Source: Emydura subglobosa (Eukaryota; Chordata; Testudines; Chelidae). From it: a DNA stretch of 64,000 nucleotides. The stretch spans positions 4,695,679 through 4,759,678 of the forward strand of contig ML680098.1 in the NCBI GenBank assembly GCA_007922225.1, given 5' to 3'. Below the pieces are notes generated by a model. The model searched no databases. It was not told the origin of the DNA and saw nothing but the letters and a program-made list of their open reading frames with translations. Both the position numbers and the translations under genes were made by a program. Positions 12,319 to 24,649 of this stretch are shown here, in pieces. Within the stretch, counting starts at the first letter, position 1. Each line of letters opens with the position of its first letter.

Positions 12319-15258
12319 CAGAGGACCGAGGTCTGCACTAGTAGTAAACATTACTGCTGAAAAGCTGATCATAATTCTGTATCAAAATTCTCCAAGGTAC
12401 AGCCCCCGTAAGCAGGTACTGAAGGATCCTCAGAGATTATCCGTAAAACCTTTACTAAAAGAAAAAGTGTGCTGATCTTAGGTTGCTAGCAATACATTCA
12501 CACATCTGTGGTTTCTGAACAGCTTAAAAAGGCCTGTGAAACAGAGAAATAATTACTAACCAAAAACCAGTATGCAGGGCTGGACAGAATGGTATGATGC
12601 AATGTTTTTCTAGAATGCCTCAACATAGTGCATTCCATTAACAAACACTTGGTAATTTTCCCAGACTGAGAAAGCAAATATCAGGTCACTGTAGCCTACT
12701 TTATCTTTCCAAACTAGTCCTGCACTGGCAGCATTTCTAGTTCAAGTTAATTATGAGTGACTTTAGACATCAGGGCAACGTAGTTGCACACATCAACCAA
12801 ACTGAGAACTGACAGGCAGACTGCAAACAATGACAGTCACCAAGCAGCAACAAGGTTAGATTCTCTCTCTCTCTCTTTTTTTGGAGGCCCCAGAGGCATA
12901 GAAACACCTTAATGGACTACAATGAGACATGCAGATAGGCACCATATGGTCAACCACCTCAATATTCTAACAAGACAATACTATCAGGCAAAGAAAGCAC
13001 TATGCAATACCAATAAAAATTGGTAACCACCACAGATTTTGCCAGTAACAACCTTTAATCATGTGTGTCTCATTGTTTTAAAGTGATATATTTCAAGTGT
13101 CAAAACTCTTAGTGAATCGTGGTGGTAAAATGAATAGTCTGTTTGCTTTTCCTATTGATATACCAGATTTCAGGACTGTCAAAGTGCTTTTAGTTATAAT
13201 AGAAAATGTACAAAGTTAGCTATGCTTGTTTTGACAACTACTAAAAGATTTTATCAGTTACATGTACCTGTGAAGTACCTAGATTTAGATTTTCAAAGCA
13301 AAAATTTGTTCACTGAAAGTTCTTAATATTAATGTTTTCATGTGATTATTACGCAACATTTTTACCTTCATAGGGGTATTTCAGAAAAGCATATGAAAAG
13401 TCATACTTTACTACGCACTGCATTCCCAATAGCTATAACTTCAGGTCATTTTTACTTAATTTGGAATTTTATACTGTAAATAATAAGTTTTTTAAATCGC
13501 TTTACTTCTGGCATGCATAGAATTTTAAAATGTATAAAAATGGAAAAACAGGAAACATTTGTATTTTAAAAGCAAATATATAATGTTTCAAATAAATTAT
13601 GCATATGTGAACATGTATGTGTGGATATACACAGCCTAAATTACGTAAGTCACCAATTAAGCTAACACTAACCAACACAAACACATAACTAACTTAAATC
13701 ATTAAAGAGATTTTATTTCACCTTTATACTACTGTTTTTTCTTATTAAAGGGTTCTACTGCATCTGCTCTAAATTCTCTGCAAGGGAAGGGCCAATATTC
13801 CAATATGGTAAATTATCACACTGGTGAAATGGTAACTACAAAACAGGGAAGCTATTTCATTTAACAAACTTGTATTTTACTTTTAAATAGTTTGCCAGTC
13901 TAGATATACAATGTAAGTGGCCCTACAACCTTTCTTAATTGTCAGTTAAAGCAACATTATACTCTTTTCTAGCCAGTTTACCAGGATATACCTGAAAAAG
14001 TTTTAAGCATCTGCTAACTGTGCTAAATTTGCTTATATGAAATTAAACTTGAAATAGATTTTTAAAATAGTGCTTTCAGCAGCCATAAAAATAGAAAGAG
14101 TAAAGGCAAACAGCATTAAACAAATAAAATGTACACTTTAAACCCAATGTTCCATAACGCTCATTTTAAAACAAAAGCATAACATGAAACCTGCAAATTC
14201 AGTATGCATAAGCAGTTGAGGCATTTTTATGCATAAATATCAGATGTATAAAAAAAATACAATAGTTCATCAGTTCAGTATTTGTGACAATTTATTCAAA
14301 TCTGAGTTACATGCTAAAACTACAGAGAAACCCTACAACTTCAATTTAAGCTATTTAAAAAAAGCTTGTAACAGGATATTTTGTGACAATTATGTGATGC
14401 ATTATACATAGCAATTACATGTATATGTATAATGACTGGAGTTCTTGACCATAAATAGGAAATACTTTAATCACTACCATGTATGGAACGACTCACTTAT
14501 CTTTAGGAGTAACACAACAGAAAGATGCACACACTTTTTAGCCCACTGATCTTTGTTTATCTTATTCACCACAGAGAGAATCAGATTTTCCTCAAGGTTT
14601 TACTGTGTCACAAATCATTGTGAGCGACAATTAGCACTTTCTGCAGTACATTATACAGCAAGGACAGCTAATAAGGCGTAGGAATCCAATGGAGGTTTTT
14701 CCCTTCACTATCCCACCTAAAGCTTGAAAGAATGTCTGTAATCTAATGAATTCTGAACTCATGTCATCTCAATAGAGAGCTCAGAATCTTTTATCTTCAC
14801 CTGAAATAGGAAAAAAATTGAACGGCATTTCCCAGTATCCAAAAATAGATTCTGTACATGTCTTGTATTAGGATTAGAGTGAGAGAGAGACCTATTAATT
14901 CTGGAAAAGTCTGGTAATGTGACCAGTAATATAACCATTAAAAGAATTCCTCCAAAATCTACAGTCAGTGTTTCAGTTATCCAGTAGATTAACATAGATT
15001 GACCACTAAGAAACCCCAGATTTTGTGAAAATTCAATGACTCAAATTCCACAAAATATGTTATTACATAGTTTGGAAAGTCAGCAACAGTTACAGAGAAG
15101 ACTTTCCTCTTGCGTAAACTAACTAACCCACTCACTAAAATCTGTAACTATCCGATGGCACCTTGACGCCATATGCAAAATGAATTCAATATGCAGACAC
15201 CCATCATAACCAACAAAACCTCCTTCCCAACTTGCCTTAACGAGCACCTTTGTCGACT
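12319..15258. other. Unique AT-rich DNA
   Basis: No gene is supported. A short (TC)n tract lies at 12862-12875. The region 13080-14480 is very AT-rich with only short open frames. Confidence 0.5.
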
Positions 15259-15456
15259 GCCTAAGCCAGTGTTTCTTAACCTGGGGGTTTAGAGGGGTCG
15301 CAAGTGCAGATCTGGTATTGGGGGTGGTAAGAAAGGCAATTGCCTGGAGCCACAAGGGCGCCATGAAACTAAGTCACATGCCTCAGCCCCGTGGGGGTGG
15401 GACTCAGGCTTCAGGGGTACAGTAGTTTGGAAAGGTTAAGAACCACTGGCCTAAGC
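15259..15456. mobile_element. hAT MITE with perfect 8-bp target duplication
   Basis: The 182-bp element runs from 15267 to 15448. Its ends are 'cagtgtttcttaacct' and 'aggttaagaaccactg', which are inverted repeats of each other with two mismatches. It is flanked on both sides by the identical 8-mer gcctaagc (15259-15266 and 15449-15456). CAGTG ends plus an 8-bp duplication are hallmarks of the hAT superfamily (Charlie-like ends). It is too short to encode a transposase, so it was mobilised in trans. The intact duplication makes the boundaries firm. Confidence 0.9.
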
Positions 15457-16180
15457 AGAGAAGGCAAGGATTGAATAGGCCTTGAGACTGAACCTGAGAT
15501 AACCCCTCCAGAACGTGGCTGAGGCCCATTAGCAAGATAGAAAAGCTTTCAAAGTTTTATCCTGTGGACGACTTCAGTCTCCAAGGCATTCAAATCAGCT
15601 CCTTGCATAAACACTAAATATCCTATTTTTTTAAAAAGGCATTAAGTTAAAATTCATTCTATTCCCTCAAAAGACTGTAGGAGAGGATAATACAAAAATT
15701 GTTAATCTTTGTTTAATTTTGTTTTGTTCTTTATTTTCCAATTATACTATTCATAGCTACCACTGTGATTTATACCAAACAAATGTTTTTGGGGTGCAAG
15801 GCAGCTAGACTACAGCTGACCAAAACAGATCAGAGTTGACTAACATGTAAAGTCAGAATGTTATCTGTTTCAGCTCTAGCAGTTGTACACAGTTGGAAAG
15901 CTCTGCTTAAATCCTCCTTTCTTCTTAAGGATTAACTGATGGTTTTGAGGTCCTATCCAATAGGATGGGGGAAGAGAAATACGAAGTAACTAAAATCTAC
16001 CATGTATAGCAGGATTTAAGAAATGATTTTGCTGGCAGCATAAATACATCAGTACTGGTCTCCCAGTCTGTTGTTAACATATAGGAGTCTAGCTGTTCGA
16101 AAGAGGAGTAGGATCTTACAAAATCTAGAACTGCATATACTGAGCAAAAGCAGTAGTCAATCATTTGTCTTGAATGGTGG
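15457..16180. other. Non-coding DNA between two hAT MITEs
   Basis: No gene or repeat recognised. The stretch has ordinary composition. Confidence 0.5.
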
Positions 16181-16498
16181 GAGAATATCAGGAGCGTAGC
16201 TGTTGCTTCTGCTGCAGATGCGCTGCTTAAGCTACCCTGGAGCATCAGGGAGCTTTCGGCTGCTCACTACCCAAACTTCCTGCTTCTGGCCACGTAACCA
16301 GAAACAGGAAATTCGGGAAGTGACTGGCAGAGAATCACTAAGCTGCCCAAAGCTCCAGTTGCCATGGTAACTGCCCAGTCACTTCCCAAACTTTCTGCTT
16401 CCGGTCATGTGACTGGAAGCAGGAAGTAGCCCAGGTCTACCCAAGACAATCACATGCCCTGCCAGATAATCACTTCTGGGTATGCCCCTGGAGAATAT
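16181..16498. mobile_element. hAT-type MITE with palindromic core and RFX X-box
   Basis: The 302-bp element spans 16189-16490 and is flanked by the identical 8-mer gagaatat (16181-16188 and 16491-16498). Its ends are 'caggagcgtagc' and 'gtatgcccctg' (reverse complement 'caggggcatac'). The core is a large imperfect palindrome: an arm at about 16267-16330 pairs with one at 16371-16434, and each arm is itself a hairpin ('ttcctgcttctgg' with 'ccagaaacaggaa'; 'gcttccggtca' with 'tgactggaagc'). Between the arms lies gttgccatggtaac (16358-16371), the consensus RFX X-box palindrome. ETS-like GGAAGTG/CACTTCC words recur in the arms. There is no coding capacity. Confidence 0.85.
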
Positions 16499-19449
16499 CC
16501 TTCAAAATCAGTCTTGGAGCTGAGGGTATCCCTTGCACACCATCCTCACTTTATTTCCGCCCCATGATCAAAGATTATCATATGCAGAAACTCTCCTCAC
16601 AACAAATATAAGCAGCTTTCACAAACTATTGATCTGAGCTGCATAGCTACATAATTTACCCAAATTTGGAGGAAGTAGAGTAGATGATCAGAGATGACAA
16701 CCTTTACACCTCCTCCATTCTTGTACAACTCTTGTATCATCTGATATCAGCACAACTTCTTTAAAAAAGATCAATTAGCTAAGTTAGAAGGGAAAGTGTT
16801 TTGCTTTTGGATGTCAGAAGAGATGGTAATAACTCCTGGAATCTGCCATGCTGGGTAGGTAAGCAACACAATTCACTGCATAGTCAAAGATAATGAATTT
16901 ACATTCCATGGGCTTTTCATGAGACATGGAGGCCAAAGGCTAAGTGCCTCCGGCAATGGAAGAGCAGGTATCTCTCTTTCTGAGTTAAAAAACACAGAAT
17001 ATGTAATCTACACTAAAAACACAAGCTGTAAGATATCTACAAGTAAAGATGTATAAGAGGGAAGCTATTAAAAAAAATAATCCAGGAATAAACTGCACCA
17101 ATTTGTTTGATAGGAGCTGTTAAAGTCTCTAAGGATGGAAGCAGCCATTAGTGCTCCATTGCACACCCAGGAGGCTTGTCCCCACCTTTGAAAACAAACT
17201 AAAAATGGTAATCTTTCCCTTTTTTTGCTTCTAGAGGAGGTGGCAAAAAGAGAGAGAAGTAAATCTAGAGGAGGTGGCAGAAAGATAGAGAAGTGCTCAA
17301 ACCGTATTGACCTGGGGAATAAATGGTAGTAAGGATGCAGGTTGGGGCATGACAATATATTGAAAGGATTATGGATATATTAATCATTGAATAATCAGCC
17401 ACTATGCCTATCCCTTCAAACGTTTAGCTATTATGCCTATTCCCTTCTCCACATCCTTGGTCTGGTCTAGTCTGTTTAAGAAACTCTCTTCACACGTGTT
17501 TTTACATTATGAAGGCATTTACAGTATTAATGTAACGGAACGCCTTAACTGTAGGCAGCAGTTCATAGACTCTAAATTATAACCGGCACATTGCACAGTG
17601 TTTAAACAATTTGGGCCTTTCATTCTACTATACTTTACTATAAATAGATCTGCATTATAGTCCCATTTAGTGTAAATAGGATCCACTGTTTTGTTTCATT
17701 AATTAGACAAACACTGTGGTTTGTATTAGTCTTGAAGGCACCTAGTTTTTACAACAATCCTTTTGTTATTCTTTGTTAATTACCTGCGTACTTCACACAT
17801 GCACACACAGAGACATTCCCTGTTGCGAGAAGCTTATAGTCAAAGCTATTGTTTTATTTCTGTTCTCAGATTTCTCTTTTTAATACAGAAAGATATGCAG
17901 TACTGGAAAGATAAAGATATCCTACAATGTCTGCAATAGAAATCCCTAGGACTGCTAAAGATTCAGTATTTTGCTTCAGCTTTTGCACTAATGCACAGAC
18001 ATGCCTGTCTGCTTGCAGTTTCACACCATAGGGAGGTACAGATTTAACTTATCAAAAGATGTTGGACTTGCTTTGTCAGAATTTGGTGGATATTAGTAAA
18101 AGTTTGAATGTGATTCAATAGTAAATGTTACAGGAAAGGAAAAAGTATCTGATTCAAGATTTCAAGGAGGGAAAAAACCAAACACGGAGCAAAATCTTCC
18201 ATTGCCGAAAGCCAGCGTACATTGTTACCATTCTGATTTAGCAGCATTTTATACTTTGTCCCAGTGTAAATGAGTACACAAGACATAAAGTAACAGATAA
18301 TCTTGATCATAAAGACAACTTTTAATGAACAGACACTGAGGGGAAAAAAGAATACATAGCAAAATGCTGAGAAGTCGTATTGATTACCTGAAAAAATTAG
18401 CTTCTCTTAAAAATTATCAATACATTTTTCCAAATGCATGGAGACCTTGCAGACCTACTGTGATATTAATTTTTTGCAACTGATCATTGTGACGTCAGTT
18501 TCTCTAACATATACTGAGACACACTGCAACATTGAAATGGCCAATTGTGCTAACTCTCAATAATACTTTTCAAATATATCACACATGGACTCTCAAAATT
18601 TAAGATTTGGCATGTCAAACGAACAAATTTAAGATTACAGAATTTAATTTTAAAAGCTAGATGACAGTTCTCCAGGTCAGCAGTCCAAAAACAGAAAGGC
18701 AACTGTGAAAAAGTCAAATAGTCCTTGTTGAAAATTGCCTATCTTGTATTAGAATAGAGGTAGAATAGGGCCTTATCCCACAAATACTTTAGTGTTTCTA
18801 GATAATTAACAACCAGATCATGCCTAGATAGTGAAGGGATAATTGGATAGAGAGAACTTCACATTTTCACTGTTTTCACACTTCAAGGCATGGTTTTATT
18901 TATTTATTTTGTATCTTTCTTAAAATTTAATGCCACTATGTTCAACATTGTTTAATATGATGTTCTAAGTATTATCGCTTATTATTGTAATCATCATCTA
19001 TGATTAATCCTATTACTATGGGAAGCTAGAGGGTATGTCTTTAAGTTTCTGTGTTATCAATGCATAATGCAAGTTGACAAGAACTATAGTTGAGGGGGAA
19101 AAAGAATGAGTGCTCTTTGACTGAAGGCATTTTTTTTTTATGACAGACAAGATCGGTTGGAATTGTTTTGTTGGCAGGGTCAAGTCTCACTGCTCTAAGG
19201 TCAGAGCTGACAAATTTGGTGGGGCTTAGGGAAGTTAGCTATAATGGTCATACCAGACCTGAAGTCTTCTGTGATGGAAGTTTCTCAAGTTTTTTCTCCT
19301 TTCTATGGCTCCAAGTTCCTCTACTCTAAGTGAAAGTTCTTGTAAAAAATGGCCACAGTATTATGCATATGTGTTATTTGTTATGTGATCCTTACATGTA
19401 GTTATTTCAATATGAAATAATGTACATCTCCACTGCAGTTTACATATTA
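16499..19449. other. Unique AT-rich DNA
   Basis: No gene is supported. A 34-bp imperfect tandem duplication at 17230-17297 is listed separately. Confidence 0.5.
17230..17297. repeat. Two-copy tandem repeat, 34-bp unit
   Basis: 'tctagaggaggtggcaaaaa' starts the first unit at 17230 and 'tctagaggaggtggcagaaa' the second at 17264. The remainder of each unit is also alike (agagagaagt / gatagagaagt). It is a small local duplication. Confidence 0.8.
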
Positions 19450-19609
19450 AGGCCTAAATTTTCAAAAGTGACACTTTAAAAGACCTCTGATTTGTCAGAA
19501 AATGCTAAGCAGCTAGGGTCTGAAAATCAGGCCTCTTTAATGTGTCTCAAATTGAGTATCGAAACTTGAGACACTCCTAATCACTAGTCATTTTTGAAAG
19601 TTTAGACCT
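19450..19609. mobile_element. MITE with 23-bp inverted repeats
   Basis: The left end 'aggcctaaattttcaaaagt' (19450 on) matches the reverse complement of the right end at 19587-19609 at 20 of 23 positions. Length is 160 bp. The 'gattttcaaaagt' end is a recurring motif of short palindromic sauropsid elements. It is non-coding; the superfamily is not determined because no clear target duplication is visible. Confidence 0.75.
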
Positions 19610-20919
19610 AAGGCTCCCAGTAGTTCTGCAAATATGTCAGATTTCTGGGAACGTGGATATCAATCAAACGGTTTGCCAAAATGTTACATTACGGGAGATG
19701 ACATCTCTTGGCATCTTGAATTTTATAAAATATTGGAATTATTTTATATTTATACAATTTTAATACAATATACAGTATATTATCGACTATTTGATATATC
19801 AGTCTATAGCACCATTATAAACTCAACATATTTTGATTTTATTTCTGATGAAAGCTTGTGTATTAGATAGTATATTATGCAATATTTTATATTTTCAATT
19901 TTGTATATATAAAGCATATAGCATAAATATGTTTATGAGTAATGAGAAATTAGCATAATAATCTGACATTGCACCAAATCAGAAGAGTTTTATTTTCCAA
20001 TAAAAATATGCAATTTCCTCAAGAAAAAAAGCCTCAAAAAGCAATACAATATATACTCAAAAAAAATTAACACATTAAATATCTATGCTCACAAAGCAAA
20101 GCTAATGCCAAAAGCTGCACCCAGAGCACAGAGTGAACATCTATTGTTCTTGGACGATGGGCGACTACTTGTAATGCCGATGTAAATTATCCATACCTAC
20201 TGTTTGGGCACAGCATGGGTTCATCCTATGAACTGCATATCACCTCTACTGTGGCCTTGCACATCTCATCAAACAACCTCCTATTCTTTATCTGACTCTG
20301 AGTCTTGTCCATGCTGTTGAACATTGCTTAAAGGCACAGACAAGTCTCTGCAATAAAGGTAAAAAAAAAAAAAAGTTAACCCTCTTTCACAACAGGAACC
20401 TGCAGACCTTTAGGTCAGATGTAGTTTCTTTTTTCTTACAATTATTATCTCAAGGAAATAGCAAAATTATTTGTGCGGACTCAAAAAAGTCAAGTCAAAC
20501 TATGTTACCAAAACACCACCATGTAAAGTATAGGAATGCTCAAAAGTGATAAAAAAGATGTAATATTAAAAATCTTGCTGGCCTACACAAAAGGGAATAC
20601 GATAGCGACATTTAAGTTATGGAAAGTGGTTTTGTATGCATGATTTTGAAAAGCCAGAAGGCTTTGAAATTTAACATTTTTGATAGTTCACTCATTTTAG
20701 TCTGCCCCTGGGTAAGTAAATGGGATTAGCATCTAAGATCTGGACAAAACTTGGGTTCAGTTTAGTGAAATACATCTCATATTTAACTGTAAAGATAGGG
20801 ACTAGCTTCCGATTTAAAACAGAAAACTTGTCCTGGGAGACTAGAAAAGCAAAATTATTTATCTGTACAGTAATGAGAGTTCTCCAAGATGTGCTGTCCA
20901 TATTCACATCCCACTAATG
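19610..20919. other. AT-rich non-coding DNA, with poly(A) tract
   Basis: The part up to about 20100 is extremely AT-rich (runs of TATA/TTTTAT). AATAAA at 20352-20357 is followed closely by A14 at 20361-20374, which may mark the end of an old retrocopy. Upstream sequence 20090-20350 has no recognised gene. Confidence 0.45.
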
Positions 20920-22250
20920 ATGCACACGCACCACCGCAAAGTTTAGTGTCTTTTGGCTAGTCTCCATTATGTCTCCTTGTGCCCTAGGTCAAGAGAAGAA
21001 AAAGGTAGTTTGCCAGCTGTGACTCAGTTTCCTCCTCACCACAGAATTTTCATAAGCAAAAGACTCCAAAGTAGAGGGGGTGGCATATGGAGAATGGGTA
21101 TATGGACAACAGGCTTCAAAGAACTCTAGTTATTGTACAGGTAAGAAACTTTTCTTTCTCCTTCGAGTGGCTGTCCATGGGTACATTCCACTAATGGTGA
21201 CTCCCAAGCAACAGACTGATCCAGTAAAGGTGGGAGGTCAGGATTTTTAAGAAAATAAAGATTGCAAAACAGCCTTCTGAAATGCAGCATCTAATCCTGA
21301 TGCTTCAGTAAAAGCATCGTGTCTCAAATGTATGAACAGAACCCTATGCGGCTGCTTTACATATGTCCAGAATACTCAGGTTCTTCAATGTTGCTGCTGA
21401 GGGTTCATGAAATCTGGTGGAGTGAGCTCAAAGTGGTAGAAGAATCAACTTTGGCCACTTCATCACAGGTTCTCACATTCGGATAGCCGCCAACAGTCTC
21501 TGAGATGACATGGGTCTGACTTATCTTCTATGCAAGGCAGATGAAGAGTCTGAGTGATGATCTGAAAAGCTTTGTTATCTGCAAATAAAATGACAGTGCA
21601 CGTTGGAGGTCAGCAACGTAGCCTCTGTTTTTAAAAAGTGAGGCTTAGAGGCAGGTTCATTTGCTGGTTTAGACTACACTCTAATGACCTTCGGCAAAAC
21701 CTAAAGAAGTGTCCTCAGAGACACTTTGTCTGTATAAAAGATAGCATAGGGAGAGTCAGCCATTAATGCTTAGACTTCTCCTACTCTTCTCGCAATCAAA
21801 AACAACGTTTTCACTGATAAGTATAACAGTGAACACATCACCATTGGCTAAAAGGGTGAGCTCACAAGAGCCATGAGAACTAAATTATGATCTTCTGGTG
21901 AAACTGGTTCTTTAACAGGTGGAAACACTTTAACAAGACCTTTCAAAAACCTCATCACAGCTGACTAAGGAAAAAAACATGTTCATCCACCAGAGGATCT
22001 TGTTCAGAAATAGCAGCCAGATAAATCCTGATAAAGCTAAGTGACAGGTTTCACTATTGAGAGTCAAGCACATAATCCAAGATTTCTGGGTCTTCTTGCA
22101 GACTTGGGGAACTGTGGGTACACCATGAAGAAAATCTTGTCCATTTCACCAAGTAAATCTGCCTCATAGACTCTAATTGTTCATTAAGAGAGTCTGGACA
22201 GGTGGGGAGGATGACTGCTCTACATTCAACATTCATCTGGTAGCCAAGCC
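20920..22250. repeat. Possible old interspersed repeat, unassigned
   Basis: 'gctgtccatgggtacattcc' followed by 'actaatggtgactccca' (about 21170-21210) partly repeats 'tgtccatattcacatcccac' (20895-20914) plus 'taatgatgcacac', so a short block occurs twice about 280 bp apart. The intervening text, with 'tacaggtaagaaacttttct' and long transcript-like low-AT sequence, reminds me of a dispersed archosaur/turtle repeat, but I cannot name it. Confidence 0.3.
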
Positions 22251-22569
22251 ATGAGATGAAGCGGTTTCAAGTTTTGGATTACAATTTTCTGGATCTTCAC
22301 TTTATGACAATAGATCCAGTAGCAGAGGCAAGATCTTTGGCTGGAAGATGGAAACATTTACTATGGTTGGGAACTGAAACGGTCTTAGTCATGCTGGTGC
22401 TAACAACATCAGTTTGGTCAAGCCCTGTCTAATCTTGTAGAACCATTCTTAGTGAACTTAGAGTTTATGAAAGATGCCCAATTGACAACATTGGAAAATT
22501 AGATCGCTACAATACTTCGCCTGATCACAATACTTTAATCCAGAGATGTCAAAATGGTTTTCAAAGGAA

Positions 22570-22725
22570 GGTAAGCATACATGATTCCCATTTTATAGAT
22601 GAGTAAACTGACTCATCAAGTGTAAAGTGCTTTGCCCAATGTCACACAAGAAGGTCAGCTGCACATCTTGGAATAAAATCTAGCTAACTCCCAGTCAAGC
22701 GACTTATCCTCTAGATCATGATGCA
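22570..22725 (+). repeat. MIR SINE relic
   Basis: The copy contains the MIR core and 3' landmarks in order: 'ttcccattttatagatgagt', 'aaactg', 'gctttgcccaatgtcacac', 'aagaaggtcag', 'aactcccagtcaagcgac' and 'cctctagatcatgatgc'. In MIR these correspond to 'cccattttacagatgagg', 'ttgcccaaggtcacac' and the end near 'ctctaccactatgc'. MIR elements derive from tRNA-headed CORE-SINEs that spread early in amniotes, so this copy is very old. Confidence 0.85.
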
Positions 22726-24649
22726 TTTAAGTAGCTGGATAAACATGATAGTACAAACAATGGCATTGCAAGCTTCCACACACCTACTTCTGCCAATATG
22801 CTTCAATCCTGAAGTAGAACCACCACTTCTAAGAACCGGAGGGTAGTTCATGTTATGCCTATTCAAACGTGCCTACGCTGAGATGGCAAATAAGAAGTAT
22901 CAATTAGTCCCATTTTGGATATTTGTTTTGTGATGTGAATACCTGGCCCGCCAAAAAAGTTGAATTGGGTGCTCCAACTTAATACATATAGGGTAGCCAA
23001 AAGTTATCACAGGGCAATATTTTCAGTCACTACCAACATAGGCCAAATACAAACTGATAACTTAGAGATGGAAGCTTCTACAAGTAATAGAGATCATCTA
23101 TTGAGTTCTATAGTACTTTCCTATACTGATGGCATTAAATGTTTGTATAGAACAATAACTTTCATTACTTCTTTACATAGATGCATATTTGGAAAAAATA
23201 TAATGGTCCCAGCTCTAAAGACCTTACAATCTTTATTAAACAAACACAGCACATGATGACAGACGAAAGAGGTAGGGAAAGGAAAGACAAGAATTAAAAA
23301 CAAGAATAAAATGAGGGGTTGAATTATATAAATTCTAACATTCAACTGCAGACTAATATACGCTGGAGAAATAAAGGAGACATCACAATAGTTGAAGTCA
23401 ATGATGGAAAACAAGGCATTTTGAAGAAGTATTGGAAAATGGGAGCATGGATGTTCAGTGCCTCAGCAGGAGATTGTTCCAGTCAGCATGAAAATTCATG
23501 CATGAAAAATGGTAGGAAGGCAAGAAACATAGCCGCTACCAAACGAAGTAAAAAGGCAAGAAGAATGGGGAGCAAGAGGATGGGAGATGAAAGATGAAGG
23601 CAGGCACAGTGCTGTACAGAACCTTAAAAATGAGGAGAGATTTCACCTTTATGCAGAAAGATTAAGGGAATGGTGAAGTGAATTGAAGATGTATTTTAAT
23701 TTCTGAATGTTAGAAATGTTGAAAAGTTAGCAAGAGTCAAGGAGCTCAGAGGAGAAGGGTTGTTTCAGCAGTCCAGTCAAGACAAAGCATGAACCAGTTT
23801 TGGCAGCAGGACCACAGAGGCAGAAGTGATGGGATTTTCTGAGAAAATGTATATATAGAGCACTGTTTGTAGAATCAAGAGATGTTCTTAAGGCTACTCT
23901 TTCTATTTGCAATCTAATTTGAAATATGGGACTCAACTTGTGGTGCATCAAAAAACTTCAGCTAGCTCTACAAGGTAAAGGAAAGATAATGAAACCAGAC
24001 TTCAAGCTCAGTATATGTACAGTGCAGCTTCAAGTTAGTTTTCCTTGTCTATTTGACCACCCATCATGTGCTCCATCAGAAGAGAACTTTGAAACTCTGA
24101 AACCTTTATGTTTTCTGTTTTAAAGATATAAATTCCCATCAAAAAAGTGCTTGTGCTACATTCAAAATAAAGATGTCCTTTGATAGAAATAGTAGATCAT
24201 CAGGTGGAAATACTCAAACTAATGAATAGTGGCCTAAGAAGTTACAGTAGTTTTGATCTTTGAACCTTACTGCTAGAAAACTGGAAGTTTTATGGTAAGC
24301 ACGTACACGTTTTTCTTACTCACCATATTAAAGACCATAGATGGAATTTTATCCACAATGTTTAACTAACATCAAATTGAAAATCTTGGTCATAACAACT
24401 ACCCAGTAGGTAAATGAGTAGTATTACTAATTTCAGCTGCATGGTTTTATCTGGTGAATCCATAAATGGGTATGGGACAATAGATGTGATGATTGTGCAG
24501 GCCTGTAATTAGAGCAAGCAACCGGAAAGTCAAGGAAGTTCACAAACCTATGAGAGACAGGAGACACAACACATTTGGTCAAGCTGCAATGAAAATGTAT
24601 TGTCTTTGGAATGGAAGTGGGAACAGGAGGAGAACTCTGGCCCAGGAAA
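22726..24649. other. Non-coding DNA with a weak MIR-like fragment
   Basis: At about 23200-23290, 'tggtcccagctctaaagacc' followed by 'ttacaatc' resembles the middle of the MIR-like family at 5581. Several open frames of 60-98 codons at 22960-24123 overlap on both strands and match no family. No gene is supported. Confidence 0.4.
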
